In this document: positions 57,039-64,000 of the stretch, piece by piece
Layout of the letters: the number at the start of each line of letters is the position of its first letter
Numbering within the stretch: the stretch's first letter is position 1
NCBI GenBank assembly: GCA_032622095.1
Contig: CP136064.1
Location: 109,480,004-109,544,003 of the forward strand
Direction of reading: 5' to 3'
DNA length: 64,000 bases
Source: Siphonodentalium dalli
Taxonomy: Eukaryota; Mollusca; Scaphopoda; Gadilida; Siphonodentaliidae
Program-made: the position numbers and the translations under genes
The notes under the pieces: model-generated
What the model saw: the letters and a program-made list of their open reading frames with translations, nothing else
What the model was told of the DNA's origin: nothing
Database searches by the model: none

Positions 57039-57149
57039 TCAATTTCCCACTCACAAAAATCCATTCCCCCCATTAATTCACCAGTTTAAATTATTTAGAT
57101 ATGATATACAAATCAAATAAACACGATGCCATCCTTTAACAAGCAAACC

Positions 57150-57260
57150 ATAGTCAGAAATGGTAACGCCACCAAGATTATAGTATTACATATAAATAGA
57201 AATTATAAAAAATACATAAAATATTTTGATAACAATTGCGTTTAAACGAGTAATCCTTCA
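57150..57260 (-). repeat. Fam4 fragment
   Basis: GTCAGAAATGGTAACGCCAC, then TAGAAATTATAAAAAATACA, and GAGTAATCCTTCAAAGTATT match 24640-24765. Confidence 0.55.
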
Positions 57261-57514
57261 AAGTATTACTAACAAAGCAAGTAAACGACTGTGGGGTCAC
57301 TCAACAGATTATAAAGACTTGGACTTAGTATACTGTAAATACTAAAATTTAAATGAAATAATTAAAAGATAAAATTTAGCAAGTAGTAAAAGTGAATTTT
57401 CTCATTTAATTTTATTTTTTTTGCTAAATAAAGCAATAATTTAAATGTAACATTTGTTTTTTTTTAAATGATTGACCGTGGCTCTTCCAATAATTGGGCG
57501 ACTGACCTGGTCAA
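57261..57514. other. unassigned AT-rich sequence
   Basis: Nothing recognised. Confidence 0.3.
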
Positions 57515-57745
57515 TTGTTCTTAAGAAGTTGTTTTGAGAATTACTATGGAGGGAAATAGTTATGGCTGTGGCTTCGCAAGTAATTAACTTGGTGACGTGA
57601 TGTTAACAAATCTGAAATCCAGTAAACCAAGGACGCTCCATACCAAATATAAGGTAAATTAATAATTCTTTAGAAGTTGTTTTAAGATTTACTATGGAGG
57701 GAAAGAATTGTGGTGCTGGCTTCGCAACTATTGACCTCATTGTAA
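57515..57745 (+). repeat. diverged direct repeat, unit about 150 bp
   Basis: TTAAGAAGTTGTTTTGAGA then TTACTATGGAGGGAAA and TGGCTTCGCAAGTAATT is repeated from about 57670 with substitutions. Confidence 0.65.
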
Positions 57746-58024
57746 CAAATATAAATATTAGTCACTCAGGCAATAGATGTATAAGATACAGTCGCGCGCG
57801 AAGCACGCTCCCGTAAGTCGGGTTTTGGATCCCAGTTAATGAAAATATCATTGAAATAATCGGTTTCCCCCATCCATATAATCAATATACATGTTTGGAG
57901 CAGAATTAGGCAGTCCATATTGGACGCCATCATGGAATTTATTTTGTTTTGTTTTAATTTTCACACATATTTATTAGTTATGTGGATGGAGTTTTCATTA
58001 AACCTCACATCCTTATATTGGTTA

Positions 58025-58153
58025 CAGTAATGCCCAAAGTAATTGACCACTTAAACACATCAGACTTATTGGTAATTTTTCAGGATTTAAAATCCTGAAA
58101 AATTACAAATAATTCTGCTCTGGTTAAGTGGTCAATTACTTTGAACATTACTG
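58025..58153. mobile_element. palindromic Tc1/mariner-type MITE, copy 1
   Basis: Between TA dinucleotides (58023-58024, 58154-58155). The ends CAGTAATGCCCAAAGTAATT and (reverse) CAGTAATGTTCAAAGTAATT continue through GACCACTTAA to a centre GGATTTAAAATCC. The whole 129 bp folds back. CAGT ends and TA flanks fit Tc1/mariner. Non-coding. Confidence 0.85.
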
Positions 58154-58199
58154 TATGAGGATTGAGTTATCATTAAACCTCAAATCCTTATATTGGTTA

Positions 58200-58328
58200 C
58201 AATAATGCCCAAAGTAATTGACCACTTAACCACAGCAGAATTATGGGTAATTTTTCAGGATTTAAAATCATGAAAAAATAGCCATAATTTTGCTGTGGTT
58301 AAGTGATCAATTTCTTTGGACATTACTG
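58200..58328. mobile_element. palindromic Tc1/mariner-type MITE, copy 2
   Basis: Same element 173 bp downstream, 129 bp, TA-flanked; the flanking ATTAAACCTCA(C/A)ATCC and TTATATTGGTTACA are also repeated. So the unit was duplicated in tandem after insertion. Slightly different centre (ATTTAAAATCATG). Confidence 0.85.
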
Positions 58329-58599
58329 TATGTAGATGGAGTTAAACCTCACAACAGTGTGTTGGGGATTTGGACCTTGACTTGGGACCTTTGGTTTTTA
58401 ACGCAACAAATGCGCGTACACCATATACACAAATTCTTATGTAACCAGAGTTTTTCTTGGATAAGATGAGTTTGAAGCCTGCTAACATTTCAAAATGTTG
58501 TTAGTTTTGTATTCTCTGCAGCGGAACTCGACGCATTGAAGCAAAAGTTACAAGAGATCAAATGTGTACGTAACGAGACTATAATACAAATGAAAAAAT

Positions 58600-59240
58600 A
58601 AATTCAGGGAGAGGTGGGCGATACAGGGAACTAAGGGTTGAACCAATATAAATTTATAGAGCGATAATGACCAATGTTGACATATTATGCATCTCAACTC
58701 TACTGAACATTGCAACAAGGCTATAAAATAGGGGGTGTCAGAATCTTAGTCATCTCTATATAGTGCCAGAATAGTCATTTATGGACTTCTATAAGATGTT
58801 GGGTTGGTTATATGGACTCGGAGAAAAAGGGGTTTGTACCGATGAACTGACATAAATTAGTGGAGCGATGTTGCCATGTAATGTATCGCGACTGTACTAA
58901 AGCAGCAATGATATAAAATTGGGGGGGGGGGGTCTGAAATTATCTCTATGTCTATAGATGGCACCAGGATTATATAGAAAGGAATAGCAATTGATATACG
59001 TATACGGTATACTATAGGTTGGGTTGGTTATATGTGGATAATTGGATACGGAATTCATACCGATGAAACGATACAAATTAGTGGAGCGATAAAGACCAAT
59101 GTTGACACTTAGTCAGGCTACGCGGGAGAAAATAGGGGTTGATACAATAGACCAAAATAAATTTGTCGGGTGATAATGACCAATGTTGATGTATAAAGTA
59201 ACGCGACTGTACTGTCGCACAATTATCAGGTGTAGCCGGT
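58600..59240 (+). repeat. degenerate tandem repeat, unit about 200 bp
   Basis: Recurrent AATTTATAGAGCGATAATG / AAATTAGTGGAGCGAT.. / GACCAATGTTGA and GTTGGGTTGGTTATATG blocks, three to four diverged units. A poly-G run lies at 58921-58931. Confidence 0.65.
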
Positions 59241-59299
59241 CAAATATGGACTCTAGTGCCCAATATGGAACAGCTCAGAAAATATTTGCAGGGCCCTAA

Positions 59300-59650
59300 A
59301 ATTTATTTAACATGGCATTTGCCATTAAAATCGATTTATGTCGATAAAACTGTCATTTTTCAAAATTTTAAGCTGAGACTTGGTGTTTGTGCGTGGGATA
59401 GTTATACATTCCTAAAATGACAGAGTACAGCACGTAATTATGTTTTAGATGGAAGAAATTAATTTTTTTCAATGATAAAATTTAACATGGCATTTGCCAT
59501 TAAAATCGATTTATGTCGATAAAACTGTCATTTTTCAAAATTTTAAGCTGAGACTTGGTGTATGTGCGTGGGATACATATATATTCCTAAAATGACAGAG
59601 TCCAGCGCGTAATTATGTTTTAGATGGAAGAAATTGAATTTGTTTTCGAT
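59300..59650 (+). repeat. tandem duplication, unit about 176 bp
   Basis: Two copies of ACATGGCATTTGCCATTAAA, TTATGTCGATAAAACTGTC, AGCTGAGACTTGGTGT and ATGTTTTAGATGGAAGAAAT. Few differences. Confidence 0.9.
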
Positions 59651-59920
59651 AATAAATTTGCAGCGTGGACTGGACATCGAGTGCGCTCAATTTATAAACA
59701 AAGTTTTGTCAATAGTTGTTTTGGTCAAACTATCCCTTTTTAGACCGGGACAGCAGATCCGAATAGTAGCTAAGATGTATTTAGATAGAATTATCAAAAG
59801 AATTTGACCGATTCGGGTGTAGTTTAAGAGAATAGAGTGGAGAAATCTTTGTGATAATTCAAGAAAATAAAGATGGTGGAGAATCACAATGAAACTACCC
59901 ACAATTCACTTCACTACACC

Positions 59921-60385
59921 AGGGGGGTTCGCAATGGGTTACACATTATTTTCAGTCTATCAAATTATTTATATTTTCAACAACAAGTTACTTTAAGTTT
60001 ACAATTTCAGCCTATCCTGACTCTATCGATACGATTTATCATATTTTCATAAACATATTATACACCGGTGGCATTAACTTTACAATTTCGGCATCTACGT
60101 GATTATATCGGTACGATTGAGTAATGGTACAAAACAAAATGTCCAAGAATACATTAGGGGCTCCCAATGGGTTATATATTATTTTCAATCTATCAAATTA
60201 TTTATATTTTCAACAACATATTATTACACCGGTGACTTTAAGTTTACAATTTCAGCCTGTCCTGACTCTATCGATACGATTTATCATATTTTCATAAACA
60301 TATTATACACCGGTGGCGTTAACTTTAAAATTTCGGCATCTACGTGATTCTATCGGTACGATTGAGTAAGGTACAAAAAATCTCC
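59921..60385 (+). repeat. tandem duplication, unit about 233 bp
   Basis: Two copies of CAATGGGTTA.A.ATTATTTTCA..CTATCAAATT, CAGCCT.TCCTGACTCTATC, ACACCGGTGGC and CATCTACGTGATT. Within each unit, CTATCGATACGATT / TATCGGTACGATTGAG is also repeated. Confidence 0.9.
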
Positions 60386-60445
60386 AAGAATACATTCGCC
60401 CTGTCCACCACACAATATCAAAATCACAGAAGCTAGATACACCAC

Positions 60446-60628
60446 ATGTGGCGTAATAACGTGTCACATGTATCAGGTGGAGGTCATTCTTCGGTTACCT
60501 TCACCTACGGTGTACTCGCTCCCCGACTCTGGAACACATTTAGCTCCCTGATTTCAAATGCATTCGTGGACAGACCACGTGATCGTCCATTCGCTGACAG
60601 CTTCTCATCTATAAATAGAAACATGTGA
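60446..60628 (+). pseudogene. possible LINE C-terminal relic
   Basis: A 60-codon frame includes TYGVLAPRLWNTFSSLI, like the 'APRLWNSLP..I' motif near the C-terminus of CR1/L2-type ORF2 proteins. No other LINE motif is preserved around it. Tentative. Confidence 0.35.
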
Positions 60629-60699
60629 GATTGTTAGTCAATAACCAATAGTATTACCACTTTACAGGGCATTCCCTATAGTTGTTAGTTATTAACAAT

Positions 60700-60931
60700 A
60701 ATAACCACTTGATTTTAGAGTTATCCTCTTACACCCGCAATTTGTCTGTTTGACCACGAGGCAGACTAAATTTCTGGCCCAAATCTCGAGAAATTAACGA
60801 ACTTCAAAAATCGATATCTGATCACTCTGAGCTTTGATGTGTGGGTTCCTCGACTCGAATCAAATATTTTTTACCCCCAGAACCAAATAAATAGTAATTT
60901 AGGGGTGATTAATAGGATTGAGTACCTTTAA
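60700..60931 (-). mobile_element. Fam1 MITE, one half only
   Basis: Reverse copy of the left half: CACTTGATTTTAGAGTTATC, TCTGATCACTCTGAGCTTTG, GTGGGTTCCTCGACTCG, ending GATTGAGTACCTTTAA. The inner end abuts AATAATAACC, again the foldback axis. Confidence 0.8.
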
Positions 60932-60976
60932 CAGAGTTTTACTAGTATGATGAAATCTTATAAAACCAAGCAATGT

Positions 60977-61420
60977 TTTAAAGGCCCACTTAATTTTTGA
61001 ACCCCCAGATCACATTATATACAACATATTCCATGATATATACCATTTGATAGAGAAAGCTCCAAAACATTATATTTTTAACTGATCCGGTCGAATAAAC
61101 TGGGAACATGTTGTTTTTGTCGAGGTACCAAGGTGTGTCCTGTATTTAATTTTGATCCGGACTTTACTATAAAGTCTATTATACTCAATGGAAGGGAAAT
61201 AACTCTATCTCTTAGTTTGAATTATGATGCATTCTGGGTTGACAGGGGGGGAGTCTTAGAATGAATATCTATCACTTGGTGGACAGCCCTAGGCCACAGC
61301 TGCTTCGTATTCTGGTGGAATATATATTTTTTGGTTCCTCTTCCAATTAGTTCCTCTTCCAATGGTATATAATATGGAATAATGTTATCTGGGCATTCAA
61401 AAATTAAGTGGGCCTTTAAA
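60977..61420. mobile_element. Fam2 TTAA-type MITE, complete, no Helitron insert
   Basis: 444 bp between TTAA sites; ends AGGCCCACTTAATTTTTGAA on both sides, in inverted orientation. It provides the empty site (reverse ACCATTGGAAGAGGAAC) for the insertion in 8427-9443. A 16-bp TTGGAAGAGGAACTAA-type duplication is local to this copy. Confidence 0.88.
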
Positions 61421-61571
61421 AACAATGTATTTATATGACGAGAAACAGATGTCTGAGTTCTGTAATAACTAAGGCTATTCCTTCACTTTATGTTGGATTC
61501 AAGCAATCAGAAATATTGATGCTCACTGAGAAAACTAGGGATATAAATGGACCCTTTAATCCTTTCATATC

Positions 61572-61744
61572 GGGAGCTGTGCTGTGCAGCATTAAAGATC
61601 CTGTGCCAGTGCATTCTCTTATATATATATGCGAGCCTCATATAGGGAATCCCAGGTTAATATTGTTAGGCCAATGTATTCTCTTATATATGCGAGGCTC
61701 CTTATGGGAGACTCTCATTTATAAGCGAATGCACTGGCACAGGG
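61572..61744 (+). mobile_element. double-hairpin element, copy 4
   Basis: Starts GGGAGCTGTGCTG like copy 1. The first hairpin has lost its right arm (stops at CCTCATATAGGGAATCCC); the spacer AGGTTAATATTGTTAGGCC is shared; the second hairpin (61670-61738) is fairly intact and ends GCACTGGCACAGGG. Confidence 0.8.
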
Positions 61745-61797
61745 TTTTTGCAAAAGTTCAGTAAGCAAAGAGGAATAGGTTTCATAGACGTACTTAC

Positions 61798-61940
61798 TTT
61801 GATTTGGGGTCAGACTGACGACGTTCTTCAATGTTAAACGTCACTTTCTGTTTTGGTTTGGCCAGATTTCCCAACCATTCTCTTCTCGGTAGACAGAATA
61901 AATTTGACAAGCGATGTTCATCGCTTACTTTTTTGCGAGA
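61798..61940 (-). CDS. internal exon of an unrecognised protein-coding gene
   Basis: Minus strand: a textbook acceptor (TCTTTTATTTCTTTGCAG) and donor (AAA/GTAAGT) enclose 143 nt open in one frame. The 47 residues include RLSNLFCLPRREWLGNLAKP and VTFNIEERRQSDPKS, Arg/Lys-rich and hydrophilic. Entry phase 0, exit phase 2. The upstream exon 63219-63346 exits in phase 0, so the two join cleanly. LAKPK faintly recalls THEG-type repeats but this is not enough to name it. No signal or membrane segment. Later exons must lie below 61798 or are not recognised. Confidence 0.62.
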
Positions 61941-62214
61941 CTGCAAAGAAATAAAAGAGGACATATAGTTTCACATGTAAATGCGATGAATAAATGTCAC
62001 TTATAGCTATACATGTAAATGGAAATTACATTATATTAAGGCCAGAGAAATTTTGGTTAGGTTACATTAAGTCAGTGAAAATTAGGGTCGGTAGGTAAGC
62101 TTAAAATTATTTATTAACCCCTAAACCCAGCCTCATATATTTTAGTATGACACACGTGTATTATCGGCACGTGTAGTGATGTGAGAGCTTAGCGCAATGA
62201 TATCGATGTCAATG

Positions 62215-62534
62215 TCAGAACTTTATTATTGTGTTAATTAGAATATAATTATGATATTCAATTTGTGTTGGGCTATTTGGTGTTGACTGCATGTGATAAA
62301 AACATGGGTGATAAAGGTGGTTGAACAATTTTGTTAACACGAAAAGACACATTTTACGTGGAACTATATTCTTGATGACAAAACGCGTTGGCAACTCAAC
62401 AAAAACAACATGTCTTACACCGGATAAGTTGATAATACAATCTTTTTGAGCTTCCTCTTTCAAATGGTATATAATATGGCATATATTTTATATAATGTAA
62501 TCTGGGGGATTCGAAAATTAAATGGGCCTTTAAA
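62215..62534 (-). mobile_element. Fam2 MITE, one end preserved
   Basis: The right part has CAACAAAAACAACATGTC, TGAGCTTCCTCTTTCAAATG and TTCGAAAATTAAATGGGCC then TTTAA. The left part is not clearly alignable. Confidence 0.65.
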
Positions 62535-63218
62535 ATTTGCTAATAAAATCACCACTTATTACACGTATCAACGTTTAATTTTGTTTAATGTAATTAAATA
62601 ATCACAAAAGTAATCAATAATTAAATTATAGATAATTTTCTCTGTGGTACTATATACTGGTGGTACTGCTGTATTTATTGAAAGATGCATCTTCCTCGGA
62701 TCATATACTTAAATCAGAATTTTTGTTTGCCAGAGACAATATGCCATCAATATTAATATTCAAAAATGTCATTCATTGCAATGTAAAATATATTAAAAAA
62801 TTTCAGCTCCATTTTCAAGATAGACTGAAGAAACTCAAAATACACACTATAAACTCAAAATACGCCAGCAGATGAATTCTAACAATATATTCAACTTTCT
62901 TGACTTCAGCAAGAAATATATCAATTTGAAATCTGACTAAGCCGACCTATTCTGAGATGAAAATGAGTGACATTTTTGTTCAACTGTTGATTGCCAAGGC
63001 ATCAAAGTGGCTTCTATTGATTATGTTGTCATTGAGCGGAGCCGAAGTTTGTCAAAGTTTTAAGATTTTTTTCCTCCAATCCCTGTCTCTGTACCACCTT
63101 ATGCAGATATCAGAACAATCTTGTCACTGAGTTTTGGGACACACATTGAGATGGCAACTCATATAATGATACACCTTTTTTCTTACACTGTGGGAGATAT
63201 ATTGAAATGACAACTCAC
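62535..63218. other. intron-like sequence between two exons
   Basis: A 71-codon + strand frame (62660-62875) is AT-driven. Nothing else recognised; consistent with intron. Confidence 0.35.
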
Positions 63219-63346
63219 TTCATACACTTCTTTTCTCATTGTACCGAACACGATGCCCGACCCCGCTGCATGTTTCTTCTGAGTGGCCGCCGCTTTCTTT
63301 TCATTCTCCGTGACAACAGCTGACTTCAAGTTGTTCTTGTTGCTTT
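63219..63346 (-). CDS. internal exon upstream of 61798-61940, same gene
   Basis: Minus strand: acceptor TTAATCGTTTATTTGTAG, then 128 nt open in one frame, then GAA/GTGAGT. The 42 residues include NNLKSAVVTENEKKAAATQK and GSGIVFGTMRKEVYE: lysine/alanine-rich, hydrophilic, no signal peptide. Entry phase 1, exit phase 0, matching the phase 0 entry of the next exon about 1.28 kb away. The intron contains Fam2. Function unknown; probably an intracellular protein. Earlier exons lie beyond 63346, possibly outside the window. Confidence 0.6.
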
Positions 63347-63394
63347 CTACAAATAAACGATTAAAGACATATTATGGACTAATTCGAGTGCGAT

Positions 63395-63734
63395 AAACTG
63401 ATAAGTTAGTACTCCAAGCGCTATGCCAACTGTGTGGATGTAGCATTCCACTAGCATCACCGAAAATCTCAAAGAAATCGATCATACCACTCCATAGATA
63501 CCATCGTCTAAACTACGCTTAATTGTAAATATTTAAATCTCGATTCGGGACGCGGAAATCAACGATAAACTAACGCAAATTATTTCGCCATCGAGAATCA
63601 TTCCATTTAATTAATATATAATAATGACCGTGTGTAAATGAGGATTAAAATATTCGTAAAAATAACTACTTTGAACAAGTTTATTCTCCATTTCTATTTG
63701 ATCACCCAACCTGAGTGTTTCACATCACTTTAAA
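63395..63734 (+). repeat. Fam6 dispersed repeat, copy c (uninterrupted)
   Basis: Collinear with copies a and b; reads CCATTTAATTAATATATAAT at the site where copy a carries Fam1. Ends GTGTTTCACATCACTTTAA. Confidence 0.75.
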
Positions 63735-63805
63735 CTGAGAAATGATTACCAATCTTCTAAAGATGGTCTATCTCTTCCAGACACCACTTTCAACAACAGC
63801 AAAAT

Positions 63806-63973
63806 TTATAGGAAACCCGCTTTCAAGTCAACTTTGCACTGCTGTTCCCCCCAAAACACACATGAGAAATATCTGGTGTTAAAGGCACGGGCGGCGTTCG
63901 TTGCAGAAATATTTATATTTGTTCGAATCGCCATCAACAAAAGGAACACCAAAATATATACAGTTCCGCTCAT
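63806..63973 (-). CDS. putative small secreted peptide, 55 codons
   Basis: Minus strand ATG at 63971-63973 to TAA at 63806-63808. It starts MSGTVYILVFLLLMAIRTN, a convincing signal peptide with likely cleavage after an Ala near residue 27-29. The remainder contains FNTRYFSCVFWGEQQCK: two cysteines spaced C-X7-C that could close a ring, as in many secreted regulatory peptides. No dibasic site precedes the ring. Promoter sequence is cut off by the window end. Unique sequence lies downstream up to Fam6. No family recognised; it could also be chance. Confidence 0.4.
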   Translation of the reverse strand: MSGTVYILVFLLLMAIRTNINISATNAARAFNTRYFSCVFWGEQQCKVDLKAGFL

Positions 63974-64000
63974 ATGCCAAACATAATCAGCGCGTAAACA

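Overview
The window reads as AT-rich, non-coding-rich DNA from an animal, probably a marine invertebrate. Evidence: several non-LTR (LINE) retrotransposons of the CR1/Jockey type, many short inverted-repeat elements (MITEs), tRNA-derived SINE-like sequences, satellites, and a few short open segments bounded by good GT/AG splice signals. There is no operon structure and no long host gene. Taxonomy below 'invertebrate metazoan' is a guess.

Layout. 1-10.5 kb: MITEs, a broken LINE on + (6.0-8.16 kb) and a three-level nest (Helitron-like element in a TTAA MITE in a longer inverted-repeat element, 8.2-9.65 kb). 10.9-18.4 kb: a double-hairpin element, an inverted duplication, a SINE-like sequence, palindrome-rich tandem repeats, and a 53-bp satellite interrupted by a Harbinger-like element. 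18.7-31.6 kb: more nested repeats, a 59-bp satellite (23.2-24.25 kb), a 2-kb element with terminal inverted repeats, and a signal-peptide exon on - with a TATA box (31.4-31.6 kb). 32.8-40 kb: a head-to-head cluster of one MITE family, a foldback MITE and two LINE relics. 40.58-42.95 kb: the longest open frame, an uninterrupted 788-codon reverse transcriptase segment on -. 44.7-48.1 kb: a nearly full-length decayed LINE on + whose N-terminus carries a hydrophobic segment followed by a 2A-like motif. 48.6-51 kb: a second Helitron-like element. 51.3-61.8 kb: double-hairpin elements, a SINE candidate, palindromic Tc1/mariner-type MITEs and tandem duplications. 61.8-64 kb: two phase-compatible exons of an unrecognised - strand gene and a 55-codon ORF for a putative secreted peptide.

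Mobile families named here. Fam1: TTAA-flanked, ends AGGTACTCAATC. Fam2: TTAA-flanked, ends AGGCCCACTTAA. Fam4: dispersed 330-370 bp repeat. Fam5: ends GGCTGCGG(A/T)CACACG. Fam6: dispersed 340-bp repeat. Fam7: 175-bp repeat. Fam8: GTTGGAAATTTC repeats. Fam9: ends AGCCAGGTTCAGCC. 'Double-hairpin' elements: four copies. Paralogous empty sites inside the window confirm three insertions: Fam1 in Fam6, the Helitron-like element in Fam2, and the Harbinger-like element in the satellite. The sequence is a palimpsest of mobile DNA, unusually rich in near-perfect palindromes from unrelated families, with only fragments of host exons visible. All alignments were made by eye; family names are inferences from termini and target duplications.
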